Virus record (IMG/VR): IMGVR_UViG_3300037264_007326
Coordinates: 1-26,826 of that record
From: a virus
Reading direction: 5' to 3' (one strand)
DNA length: 26,826 nt
The position numbers and the translations under genes were made by a program. The notes beneath the pieces were generated by a model, which saw nothing but the letters and a program-made list of their open reading frames with translations, did not search any database and was not told where the DNA came from. Every line of letters starts with the position of its first letter. Position 1 is the stretch's first letter. Below, one piece after another: positions 12,370 through 20,109 of the stretch.

Positions 12370-14790
12370 ATGAGTAATAATTATAGATCTCCTATTGTTC
12401 AGCCAAAATTAGAGAAACGAGATATCGCTCCTCAAGTTATTTTTGCTTTAACTCTTGCTGCTCCTGTCTCTGTAACAATAATTTCTCCTGCTGCAAGCGC
12501 AACATCCTCTGTAGCTTCACAAATTCCAGAAATTAAAATTTCAGCAGTTGCTACATCAACCGCTTCTGTTTCTATAACAGCAACAGATATTACAATATTC
12601 CCTCTGTCATCAAGTTCAACTGCTTCGGTTGTTTCTCCTATACCTCTTGTAACAGCAATAGCAACAGTATCAATAGCTACAGCATCGGTTGTTGCTTCAA
12701 TTCCTGCAATAACAGTTGCTTCAAATTCAATCGCAACTGCTTCTATTGTTTCTCCCGTCCCGCAAGTTACCGTTACTTCTGTAGCCAATGCATCAGCATC
12801 AATTTCAAGTCCAGTTCCAGAAGTTAAGGTTACAGGAATTGCAATTGCAACAGCGAGCATTTCTGCCCCTGTTATTTCAACTGGAAATAGTGTAACAATA
12901 ATTTCTCCTGCTACAAACGCAACAGCCAGCATATCATCTCCTGTTCCAACTATAACTATTTCTACAAATGCAACCTCTACGTCTTCTGTAACTTCACCAA
13001 TTCCTGTAATAACAATAACAAGTGTTTCAAGTTCTATAGCTTCTATTGTAAGTCCTACTCCAAAAATAACTGTAACTTCTGTTGCTAATTCAACAGCTTC
13101 AGTATCGTCACCTGTTCCTGAAGTCAAGGTTTCATCAATTGCTTTGGCCACAGCTAGTGTTGGACAAGTAAATGTAGACAATACTGTTTCTCCGCCAGCT
13201 ATATCAACAGCCTCAATAACAAGTCCTATTCCCGTTATTACAATTGTTGCAGGGGCGGGTTCCAATGCTTCTGTAGTTTCTCCAACACCAAATATTACAG
13301 TAACTTCTGTAGCTATTACTACGGCGTCAGCAAATAGTCCTGTAATTTCTGTATCTAATACAGAAGTATCTCCGGCAGCAATTGCAACAGCTTCAATTTC
13401 TTCTCCTGTGCCAACAATTACAGTAACAACGGGTGCATCTGCGACAGGAACATCTAGTTCAACGCCAGCAATAAATGTTCCATTAACTGCTGCTCTTGCT
13501 ACAGCAAGCGTTTCTGCGCCAATAATAAGCACTTCTGGAAATATAACAATAATTGTTCCGTCTACGAATGCAACAGCAAGTGTTTCAACTGTTGTTCCAA
13601 AAATAACTATTACTGCGATTGGAACATCAACAGCTTCAATTTCTTCGCCAATTCTAGAAATTTCTGTTTCAACTGTAGCAGGCGCCACAGCCTCTTCTAA
13701 CTCTCCAATACCTTCAATCACAATAACAAGTATCGCCTCTGGAACAGCCTCTTCTGCTTCAACTCCAACAATAACTGTTCAGGCTCCAGTTGCTATAGCC
13801 AATGCATCTGTAGACACAACTGGCGCATCAATAGATGTCACAATTGGTCCATTAAGCGCAACAGCAACTTCATCTATTGTAAGTTCAATTCCGGAAGTAT
13901 TGGTGACAGCAGTTGCTACATCTACGGCATCAGGGATATCACCAATACCAACAATTACTATTGTTTCAATACCAGCTTCAGTAAACGCCTCTGTAACATC
14001 TCCTGCTCCTGGCCTTACCTTTGTGGCAAATGCTATAGCTACTGCCTCTATTGTAACCCCACTACCAAAGATAACAATTACTTCTGATTCAGCAATAGCT
14101 GTGGCCAATGTTGTTGCTCCAATAATCTCAATATCAACAAATATAACAATACTGGCTCCAGTAGCCATATCTACAGGAAGTATAAGTGCGCCAATTATAA
14201 AGATTATTGTTGCCACTGTATCGGAAGCTATAGCGCAAACCAATAATCCAATACCACTTATTACAATAACAACAGGGGCTATATCAACTGCCTCAACATC
14301 TTCAACTCCAGTAATAACAATAATTTCTGATGCCTCAATAGCAACAGCAAATATTTCTGCTTCAACACCCAAAATAACAGTTACATTTGCTCCCGCAATA
14401 GCTACAGCAAGTGTTATTGCTCCAGTTATTCCAACACAATCTAGTGTAACAATATTGGCACCAACAGCCAGTTCTATTACAATTAACGGTATTCCAATAC
14501 CAACAATTTCTGTTTCTTCTGTATCATTTTCCACAGCGGCAGGAATTTCACCAATACCTTCATTAACAATTAATCCTAATTCTGCACTAGCCAATGCAAT
14601 TGCCTTTGGAACAATTCCTTCTAAAAAAGGTTATGCTAATTTCTCTATCTTAAGTAGAGGTAGTTCTGCTAATATATATAGCATAAAGCCAGTTGATATT
14701 GAAATATCTCCAAGAAGTTCGCCAAATATTGTCACAAGAAAAACAACTTCTAAGATATATGCGCCAACCTCTGACCATAGCGAGACATAA
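12370..14790 (+). CDS. 806-aa Ser/Thr/Ala-rich repeat protein, putative mucin-like fibre
   Basis: After an N-terminal region of about 30 residues (MSNNYRSPIVQPKLEKRD...), some 700 residues are built from a degenerate unit of about 19 residues with the pattern SxxSPxPxITVTSxAxATA. Ser and Thr make up about a third (21 of 60 in one stretch counted). Ala, Val, Ile and Pro fill most of the rest, aromatic residues are almost absent and Cys is not seen. The C-terminus (about 750-806) is different: GYANFSILSRGSS... with Tyr, Arg and Lys. A long beta-strand-and-turn fibre is likely. It lies among virion-type genes and ends on the start of the next. The high Ser/Thr content makes it a candidate O-glycan acceptor for the glycosyltransferases downstream. 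Function is inferred. Confidence 0.8.
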   Translation: MSNNYRSPIVQPKLEKRDIAPQVIFALTLAAPVSVTIISPAASATSSVASQIPEIKISAVATSTASVSITATDITIFPLSSSSTASVVSPIPLVTAIATVSIATASVVASIPAITVASNSIATASIVSPVPQVTVTSVANASASISSPVPEVKVTGIAIATASISAPVISTGNSVTIISPATNATASISSPVPTITISTNATSTSSVTSPIPVITITSVSSSIASIVSPTPKITVTSVANSTASVSSPVPEVKVSSIALATASVGQVNVDNTVSPPAISTASITSPIPVITIVAGAGSNASVVSPTPNITVTSVAITTASANSPVISVSNTEVSPAAIATASISSPVPTITVTTGASATGTSSSTPAINVPLTAALATASVSAPIISTSGNITIIVPSTNATASVSTVVPKITITAIGTSTASISSPILEISVSTVAGATASSNSPIPSITITSIASGTASSASTPTITVQAPVAIANASVDTTGASIDVTIGPLSATATSSIVSSIPEVLVTAVATSTASGISPIPTITIVSIPASVNASVTSPAPGLTFVANAIATASIVTPLPKITITSDSAIAVANVVAPIISISTNITILAPVAISTGSISAPIIKIIVATVSEAIAQTNNPIPLITITTGAISTASTSSTPVITIISDASIATANISASTPKITVTFAPAIATASVIAPVIPTQSSVTILAPTASSITINGIPIPTISVSSVSFSTAAGISPIPSLTINPNSALANAIAFGTIPSKKGYANFSILSRGSSANIYSIKPVDIEISPRSSPNIVTRKTTSKIYAPTSDHSET
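12460..14600 (+). repeat. Degenerate coding repeats of about 57 bases
   Basis: The protein repeat has a period of about 19 residues with some longer units. At DNA level the copies have diverged through synonymous change, so few exact repeats remain. The clearest pair is 12471-12503 and 12891-12923, offset by exactly 420 bases with two mismatches in 33. Endpoints of the repeat region are approximate. Confidence 0.75.
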
Positions 14791-15086
14791 TGACACAAAC
14801 ATTTTATCAAGATGAACAAATAATTTTTAATATTACTTTTTATAGTGATGCGGCTAAAACTTTACCTGTTGATCCCACTACAGTAACTCTTGAGGTTCAA
14901 AAACCAAACTTATCAGTTGTTAATCCAACTGTAAGTCCAGATGGCGCACGACCAGCAAATACAGGTAAATATACAGCAAGCTATGTAGTGGTTGATTATG
15001 GTTTGCATGATTGGCGCTGGATAACAGTCAGTCCAATTATTGTAAGACAAGGAAATATAAAAGTTGAAAGGAAATCAACAGCTTAG
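14790..15086 (+). CDS. Small Ig-like phage protein, 98 aa
   Basis: A compact beta-sandwich: an N-terminal QDEQIIFNITFYSDAAKT, DPTTVTLEVQKPN in the middle, the DGARPANTGKYTASYVV strand-turn with the GKY(T)A signature, and GLHDWRWITVSPI near the end. This order (strand, DPTTVTL, GxYxA, W-x-W) is typical of short Ig-like domains in actinobacteriophage structural operons. The ATG overlaps the last base of the preceding stop. It is the last gene before the third swapped module. An adaptor or decoration role is inferred. Confidence 0.7.
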   Translation: MTQTFYQDEQIIFNITFYSDAAKTLPVDPTTVTLEVQKPNLSVVNPTVSPDGARPANTGKYTASYVVVDYGLHDWRWITVSPIIVRQGNIKVERKSTA

Positions 15087-15106
15087 TTTCTTAGAGGAGA
15101 ATTATT

Positions 15107-15148
15107 TTGGCACTACTTACCAAAGTCATCTTCATCGACAAAACCTAA
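15107..15148 (+). pseudogene. 13-codon remnant or leader with strong Shine-Dalgarno site
   Basis: GAGGAG precedes a TTG at 15107 by about six bases, the best ribosome site in this neighbourhood. The frame gives MALLTKVIFIDKT and then stops (TAA 15146-15148). That N-terminus looks like the start of a virion-type protein, so it may be the stump of a gene replaced by the GC-rich module that starts at 15163. A short leader peptide coupling translation to the next gene is the alternative. Confidence 0.4.
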
Positions 15149-15162
15149 CCTTGGAAATATAG

Positions 15163-15993
15163 ATGGCTGTCGCTCACGCTCACGCATCCGAATCTCATAC
15201 TGGCGCAATTGGCTCGATTTCGGAAGCGTCCTTCAACTGGCAGCATGATGATCCGGCTGCAACGCCCGCCCCCAAGGGTGTTCTTATTTTTGTCGTAAAT
15301 CTCGTCTCGAATACTGATATTGTTTCCTCGGTTACCTACAACAGTGTCTCAGTTCCAAAGGTGACGGGGGCAGAGGCCGGTGATACGACGACAGAGCCAG
15401 GTCACGTCACTACATACTTCCTTGGATCAGGCGTATCAACCACAGATCCGGCGACTGTTGTCGTCAACCGCACAAATAACACAGATGAATTGTGGGCGGT
15501 TGCCGTTACTGTTACTGCTGCCGCAGGTAAAGATACAGATATCCACACGGCTGGTATCGTGTTATTGCAGGATGACGGAACTCTGGCAGAGCAGAGTGTG
15601 ACAGACGGCTCGCCTGGTTCTAACTCGGTCCGCTACGCCGCCGCTTTCTCCGGTCTTCCCAGCTTTCCCCCTACTGGCGCCAGTTCAACTGCCCTGTTTG
15701 ATTTCGACACAGGTCAACAGACAGCGGCGGTGGTTAGAGAGACAACTGCCGGTCAGGGCGCACGCAATGTGGGTTTCGCCTCGGGTACGTCTGACGACCG
15801 CGCCGTTGTACATCTAGCAATAAAAGAAATTTCTCAATCTATAACAATTGTTTGTCCCGCTGTAAATTCAACTGCAAACATTGCCACAGTTATACCCAAA
15901 ATTGATATAATAAGTATTTCTACTGCAATTGCTACAATTAATTCTGCTGTTGTCGAAATAAGACCATTTGCAAGAATAGCCATTAGTTTATAA
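15163..15993 (+). CDS. Virion-type protein with swapped N-terminal module and repeat-like tail
   Basis: A 276-residue protein. Residues about 1-218 form a beta-rich domain (SFNWQHDDPAATPAPKGVLIFVVNL, VTTYFLGSGVSTTDPATVVV, YAAAFSGLPSFPPTGASST, FASGTSDDRAVVHLAIKE) encoded by GC-rich DNA: 39 of 60 bases in the line from 15601. Near 15815 the DNA becomes AT-rich, and the tail SITIVCPAVNSTANIAT...KIDIISIS matches the unit of the 806-residue repeat protein upstream. Recombination through the repeat is a simple explanation. No ribosome site directly precedes the ATG, so translation may depend on the short frame at 15107. A virion surface role is inferred. Confidence 0.7.
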   Translation: MAVAHAHASESHTGAIGSISEASFNWQHDDPAATPAPKGVLIFVVNLVSNTDIVSSVTYNSVSVPKVTGAEAGDTTTEPGHVTTYFLGSGVSTTDPATVVVNRTNNTDELWAVAVTVTAAAGKDTDIHTAGIVLLQDDGTLAEQSVTDGSPGSNSVRYAAAFSGLPSFPPTGASSTALFDFDTGQQTAAVVRETTAGQGARNVGFASGTSDDRAVVHLAIKEISQSITIVCPAVNSTANIATVIPKIDIISISTAIATINSAVVEIRPFARIAISL

Positions 15994-16019
15994 ATTTATA
16001 TTTTAAAAGGGATGTAAAA

Positions 16020-18314
16020 TTGGAAGATAAAAGAGTTGCATGTTGTATTATAACAGGGGATGATTGGCGAGAAGAAGAAGTAAAGAAGCTACTAGAGTCT
16101 CTTGAACCTCATGTTCATGGAATTTTTGTCAATTATAATGGAAAAAACAAAAAATTAAATTGGCAAAAATGGACTACGTTGCCAATAATATATAAAAAGT
16201 TTAAATGGGAAGATGATTTTTCTCTTGCCAGAAACCAATCTTTTTCTCTTGTACCAGAAAATGAATATTCTTATCGTCTTTGGATAGACACAGATGACAT
16301 TTTGGTTGCTCATAATGGAGCCTTACAAGAGATGTTTGATTCTCTTGATGAATATACAGAGGGAATATTTATTAGGTATGCATATGCAGTAGAACCAGAC
16401 ACAGGGATGGTTGTTGTTGAACAGTGGCGCGAAAGATTTTTATCAACAAAGGTTGATTGGAATTGGGTGTTTCCCATACATGAAGTTTGTAGGTCGCAAG
16501 GTGTTCAATTTGCTAAAAGGGATCATTGTTTTATTCAACATCAAAGAACAAGCGGAGAAGATAGAGGGGCAAGAGAAAGAAATAGAAGAATAATTTCAAA
16601 ATCTCTCAGAGAAAATCCAAACGAACCAAGATTTCACTTTTATTTTGCCGGGGAAACCTTAGCTGAAGCAGATGCGGAACAAGAACCAGAAAAAAAATTG
16701 GGATTAATTGAAGCCTCTCTTCTTGAATATAAAAGATACAGAGAAATGCAGAATGATCTTTCTGACGATGTTTATTTGGCAACATCTAGAATGGCTGAAT
16801 TAAATAGAATGAAAAATGATCATGCCGCCGCCTTGGAATGCGACCTTGAATGTATTGCAATTTATCCAGATTGGCCAGATGGATATGTTGGGGCGGCTAA
16901 ATCCTGCATGGAATTGCAGGATTGGCGCAGGATGAAGTCCTTTGCTGATATGGCTACAAGATGCGGAAGTCCTCAAACGGCGGCAAGCATTGAGCCAATG
17001 ATGTCTGGTTTTACTCCTTTATTTTTAAGGGCTTTAGCTAATGAAGAATTAGGGGATATAGATCAGGCGCTTGAAGACTATAAGGAAGCCCAAAAAATAT
17101 GGCAGCCAGCCAACGGAGATTTGCAAAAAAAGATTGAATTTCTTGAAGGACTTGAAGAAAATAAACCCAATGAAGAACGATGGACCCTAAGAAAGAAATT
17201 AAGGGGAACAAAATCAGAAAAAAGCATTTGTTTCTTTACGCAGCCTATACCGGATATTTGGCATCCAGAGACTTTAAAGGAAGGAGGAGCGGGAGGCGCC
17301 GAAACATGTATAATGAAATTGGCTCCAATGTTTGAAGCAGACGGCTGGAGAGTTGTTGTTTTTGGAACTCCAGGGGCACACAGAGGCTTACATGAAGGCG
17401 TGGAATACTGGAACTCCGATGAATTTTTACCCTCTGAAAAGTTTAAGGTGTTTGTTTCAAGTAGATCCTGCTTTCCTTTCGAAGCCAATATTAAGGCAGA
17501 TGCATCATTTTTGTGGTGCCATGATGTTAATGTTGGAGAACAAAACAGAGAATTATTTATGAAACCAGATGCGGTATTGGGGTTAACCAATTGGCACGCT
17601 CAACATTTATCTAAACTATATAAGATTCCAAAAAATAAATTAAGAGTTATACCAAACGGTATAAATTTGGAAAGATTCCCTATAGAAAAATGGAATAATG
17701 AGGAGAAACAAAGATTAATATATTCATCCTCGCCAGATAGAGGTTTAGATACTATTTTATCATTGTGGCCAATAATAAAACAAAGATATCCAGAAATTGA
17801 AATTCATGTTTTTTACGGATGGAATATAATAGATAAAATAATTGAAATTTCTAGGAGTCGCGGCGCTCATAATACTCATTTAGAACAGTTTAAAAAGAGA
17901 TGCCTATTACAAGTCGAGGCTCTTGGTGGAGAAGATGCAGGAATTTTTATGCGCGGAAGAGTTAATCAAGACATATTGGCCGAAGAGATGATGAATTCCT
18001 TAATTTGGGCATTCCCTACGATGTTTATGGAAACTTTTTGCATTACAAGCATTGAAATTCAGGCGGCTGGAGTTGTTCCCGTGACATCTAATTTGGCGGC
18101 TCTGACGGAGACAATACATCCTGACTATCATAAGGTGGAGGGGTGGCCAAATAATGCGTCATATCAGAGAGAATGGCTGTCTCTTTTGGCTTTTGCCCTT
18201 GAAAATAAGGATTATAGGGAGAAAATTAGACCAAAGGCAAGAGAGCTTGCAGAACAATTCACTTGGGAAAAAAGTTATTCTAAGTGGAATGATTTAATAA
18301 AGGAATTTATATAA
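16020..18314 (+). CDS. Two-domain glycosyltransferase: GT2-like, helical repeats, GT4-like
   Basis: A 764-residue fusion. Residues about 5-200 are a GT-A (GT2-like) domain with LWIDTDDIL near 90 as the metal and nucleotide-sugar site. About 200-370 are helical, TPR-like repeats (AALECDLECIAIYPDWPDGYVGAAKS; LRALANEELGDIDQALEDY). From about 400 a GT-B (GT4-like) domain follows: EGGAGGAET near 420 (phosphate loop), VIPNGINLERFP near 545, SSSPDRGLDTILSLWP, and the ETFCITSIE E-x7-E motif near 670. The start is TTG 16020 with AAGGGATG six bases upstream. Two activities suggest building a disaccharide on a protein or glycan. It lies just downstream of the Ser/Thr-rich repeat protein, its possible substrate. 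Enzyme class is secure, target inferred. Confidence 0.9.
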   Translation: MEDKRVACCIITGDDWREEEVKKLLESLEPHVHGIFVNYNGKNKKLNWQKWTTLPIIYKKFKWEDDFSLARNQSFSLVPENEYSYRLWIDTDDILVAHNGALQEMFDSLDEYTEGIFIRYAYAVEPDTGMVVVEQWRERFLSTKVDWNWVFPIHEVCRSQGVQFAKRDHCFIQHQRTSGEDRGARERNRRIISKSLRENPNEPRFHFYFAGETLAEADAEQEPEKKLGLIEASLLEYKRYREMQNDLSDDVYLATSRMAELNRMKNDHAAALECDLECIAIYPDWPDGYVGAAKSCMELQDWRRMKSFADMATRCGSPQTAASIEPMMSGFTPLFLRALANEELGDIDQALEDYKEAQKIWQPANGDLQKKIEFLEGLEENKPNEERWTLRKKLRGTKSEKSICFFTQPIPDIWHPETLKEGGAGGAETCIMKLAPMFEADGWRVVVFGTPGAHRGLHEGVEYWNSDEFLPSEKFKVFVSSRSCFPFEANIKADASFLWCHDVNVGEQNRELFMKPDAVLGLTNWHAQHLSKLYKIPKNKLRVIPNGINLERFPIEKWNNEEKQRLIYSSSPDRGLDTILSLWPIIKQRYPEIEIHVFYGWNIIDKIIEISRSRGAHNTHLEQFKKRCLLQVEALGGEDAGIFMRGRVNQDILAEEMMNSLIWAFPTMFMETFCITSIEIQAAGVVPVTSNLAALTETIHPDYHKVEGWPNNASYQREWLSLLAFALENKDYREKIRPKARELAEQFTWEKSYSKWNDLIKEFI

Positions 18315-18323
18315 TTAAGTTTG

Positions 18324-18351
18324 TTGTCATTAATATACAATTTGCTATAAT
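18324..18351 (+). promoter_or_regulatory. Strong promoter for the lysis region
   Basis: TTGTCA (18324-18329, five of six matches to the -35 consensus), a 16-base spacer, and TATAAT (18346-18351) extended by TG at 18343-18344. This is the best promoter in the window. It lies in the 57-base gap between the glycosyltransferase and the 86-residue gene. No terminator hairpin precedes it. Confidence 0.75.
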
Positions 18352-18371
18352 AAAATTAAAAGGAGAGTAAT

Positions 18372-18632
18372 ATGTCGGAAAGTCAAGCTTTAGTAAAACC
18401 ATATTGGGTTCAATTTCACACATATGATGAAGAAAATGGAACTTCAAAGGCATATCCATTTTTGGTTGTTCACGAAGGAACATCAGAAAGCGGAGGCAAC
18501 CAAAAGTGGGGATGGGTTTTTGCAAACGATACCGAGCCAAATGTAGCCGGTTTATCAGATGGAGAAAACTGGAGAGGAGATATTGGGCAAGGCGGTCCCG
18601 GAAAGAATGTTTCTTGGTCTGTTTTTGAGTAA
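18372..18632 (+). CDS. Small hypothetical protein, 86 aa, first gene of lysis operon
   Basis: Starts MSESQALVKPYWVQFHTYDEENG, with AGGAG six bases before the ATG and the strong promoter just upstream. Rich in Trp and Gly (WGWVFANDTEPN, GENWRGDIGQGGPGKNVSW), polar, with no membrane segment or signal peptide. I do not recognise the family. It is followed four bases later by the endolysin, so it may be a lysis accessory or a highly expressed virion component. Nothing in it decides between these. Confidence 0.65.
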   Translation: MSESQALVKPYWVQFHTYDEENGTSKAYPFLVVHEGTSESGGNQKWGWVFANDTEPNVAGLSDGENWRGDIGQGGPGKNVSWSVFE

Positions 18633-18636
18633 ATAA

Positions 18637-19317
18637 ATGGGAAAATTAATTAGAAATTTAAGGGAAGGTAGTTCTCCAGGCAAGGATATTTATGCGTCTA
18701 AAAGGATTGTGTTTAAATATCTTGGAGATGAATATTCATGGAAAAAATTAACAAGTAATCTTCCTTTTATTAGAAATAAATTTATTTCTTCATTCACAAA
18801 AAGTGTTAATAAGGCAAGAATTAAATCCAGTTTGCCGCAAAACGGGATTATGAATAATACTTTGTTGGAAAAGATGAGAGCGGCGGGAGCAGTTGATTCA
18901 TATTCAGATAAATTGCTGCAAGATTATGCCAAAGAACAACTAACAAAAATAGTGGAGCCATATCAGGGATTTTCTTCTCTTCATAAATCTCTATGGGAAG
19001 TATACTCCATTGGACGCAACATGGGGTTAAAAGATGGACCTGGCTTAGCCAGTGGAACATACAATCCTGGTTCTAGATTGCCAAGCGGAAAAAAATCAGA
19101 TCACGCCCATCTTCCCTCTTATGCGTTTGATCTAGACATTGTTCAATACACAGGTTGGAATAATCTTAACGCTAGAGCTTATTTTAATAAAATTATTAAT
19201 CGTCCAGAAATAAATTATGCCATATTAGGAAATAAAATATGGAGTAAAAGTAACGGTCTTAATAGTTATAATTATGGCGGACATGAAAATCATATTCATA
19301 TAAGTGCAGTTCACTAA
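18637..19317 (+). CDS. M15-type metallopeptidase, probable endolysin
   Basis: A 226-residue protein that probably cuts peptidoglycan peptides at the end of infection. Zinc-site residues fit the M15 (D-Ala-D-Ala/L-Ala-D-Glu peptidase) pattern: SDHAHLPSYAFDLD with His158 and Asp165 (H-x6-D), then GGHENHIHIS with His219 and His221 (HxH). Residues 1-70 are basic and could be a wall-binding or linking region. No signal peptide is seen, so it needs a holin for export, and the next gene encodes a holin-like protein. The ribosome site is weak. The peptidase fold is fairly secure, the exact bond cut is not. Confidence 0.82.
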   Translation: MGKLIRNLREGSSPGKDIYASKRIVFKYLGDEYSWKKLTSNLPFIRNKFISSFTKSVNKARIKSSLPQNGIMNNTLLEKMRAAGAVDSYSDKLLQDYAKEQLTKIVEPYQGFSSLHKSLWEVYSIGRNMGLKDGPGLASGTYNPGSRLPSGKKSDHAHLPSYAFDLDIVQYTGWNNLNARAYFNKIINRPEINYAILGNKIWSKSNGLNSYNYGGHENHIHISAVH

Positions 19318-19331
19318 GAAAGGAGGAAAAA

Positions 19332-19757
19332 ATGAAGAAATTACTATATGAAGCAGGAAGAGAAGCTCTGAAGGCATTTGTCATTACATTTCTAACATTT
19401 GTAACAGGTCTTTTGGCTGCAACAAACTTAGATGAGTTTCAGGCAATTGGTGTTGCTGGCTTGGTGGCATCAGGAGTGGCGGCATTGAAGGCGCTTAAGG
19501 TCTTTGCGCCCAAACTTTCCTTTGCCTCGCTTGTTAGACAGCCATTCGCCTCTTGGCTTGATGCCTTTACAATAGCGGGATTGTCATCTTTCTTGGTTTT
19601 GATAGATGGCCTGTCAAATGCACCAAATTATGAAACCACTAAGGCTGTTTTTGTTGCCGCAGTAGTTGGTGGATTACAAGCTGGTTTTAGAGCAGTTGAA
19701 GGATTGTTCACTAAGAGCGAAACACCATTGCCTTCTTTTGGAACAGATAACTCATAA
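19332..19757 (+). CDS. Holin-like membrane protein
   Basis: A 141-residue protein with about four hydrophobic segments: near 14-34 (ALKAFVITFLTFVTGLLAA), 40-58 (IGVAGLVASGVAALKALKV), 78-92 (FTIAGLSSFLVLIDGL) and 104-122 (AVFVAAVVGGLQAGFRAV). The ends are charged or polar. A near-ideal ribosome site (AAAGGAGG, six bases before the ATG) predicts high expression. It lies 14 bases after the endolysin gene, where holins usually occur. Holins are too diverse to prove by motif, so the call rests on topology and place. Confidence 0.7.
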   Translation: MKKLLYEAGREALKAFVITFLTFVTGLLAATNLDEFQAIGVAGLVASGVAALKALKVFAPKLSFASLVRQPFASWLDAFTIAGLSSFLVLIDGLSNAPNYETTKAVFVAAVVGGLQAGFRAVEGLFTKSETPLPSFGTDNS

Positions 19758-19759
19758 TA

Positions 19760-19966
19760 ATGACCACCAAGGAATCGGAAAATGTTGTGAAGGAATTGTC
19801 TCAACTTCAAGAACATAAGCTGTATAATTTTGTGCGGCTTCTTGGAGATGAATATTCCATTGATGTTTTGGAAGGTCTAATAGAAAATCAAATAGATTAT
19901 CATGAATTAGAAAATCTTTTAGAGAAAGGATGTTCAAAGGATTTAGCTATTGAAATTTTGTCTTAA
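19760..19966 (+). CDS. Small helical hypothetical protein, 68 aa
   Basis: Starts two bases after the holin stop, without a clear ribosome site, so coupled translation is likely. Strongly helical and acidic: VVKELSQLQEHKLYNFVRLLG, then LEGLIENQIDYHELENLLEKG, ending with AIEILS. The regular leucine spacing suggests a small helical bundle, of the sort seen in regulatory or accessory phage proteins. The family is not recognised. It is the last gene before the hairpin block. Confidence 0.55.
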   Translation: MTTKESENVVKELSQLQEHKLYNFVRLLGDEYSIDVLEGLIENQIDYHELENLLEKGCSKDLAIEILS

Positions 19967-19969
19967 AAA

Positions 19970-20065
19970 CTTGCTGTTTACAGCAAGAGTGGTAGTAGCA
20001 GAAGGTTTTCCGTCCCTTCCTTCTGCTCCCACACGGGAAAGGGTAGAACCGCAACTACCCTTTCC
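19970..20065 (+). ncRNA. Three consecutive stem-loops, possible structured RNA
   Basis: Three perfect stems stand in 96 bases: 19970-19976 with 19981-19987 (7 pairs, loop TTTA); 19997-20005 with 20019-20027 (9 pairs), extended by GTGG 19989-19992 with CCAC 20029-20032; and 20036-20046 with 20055-20065 (11 pairs, loop AACCGCAA). The block lies between a stop codon and a promoter. It could be a stable small RNA, a 3' protective element for the lysis message, or a double terminator. It is not a tRNA. Confidence 0.5.
20036..20065 (+). terminator. Intrinsic terminator after the lysis operon
   Basis: The third stem (GGAAAGGGTAG / CTACCCTTTCC, 11 pairs, 8-base loop) is followed directly by ATTTTAT, a short T-run. 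It is placed after the last lysis-region gene and before a new promoter, as expected for an intrinsic terminator. Confidence 0.6.
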
Positions 20066-20071
20066 ATTTTA

Positions 20072-20080
20072 TGCTATACT
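20072..20080 (+). promoter_or_regulatory. Extended -10 promoter for the nucleotide and glycan operon
   Basis: TGCTATACT, one base off the TGCTATAAT seen at three other places. It lies seven bases after the terminator stem and 30 bases before the TTG start at 20110. A -35 is not obvious. Confidence 0.5.
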
Positions 20081-20109
20081 AAAAATTAAACAAAACAGAG
20101 AGGACGGAA

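Noticed and set aside
12432-13721. Long minus-strand frame of 429 residues, and a second of 271 residues at 13779-14594
   Set aside because: They are antisense to the repeat protein. Codons for Ser/Thr/Ala/Val/Ile read backwards rarely give stops, so open frames arise by composition. No ribosome site or coupling was seen.
12370-14790. CRISPR-like array
   Set aside because: The repeats are coding, degenerate and have no constant repeat with variable spacers.
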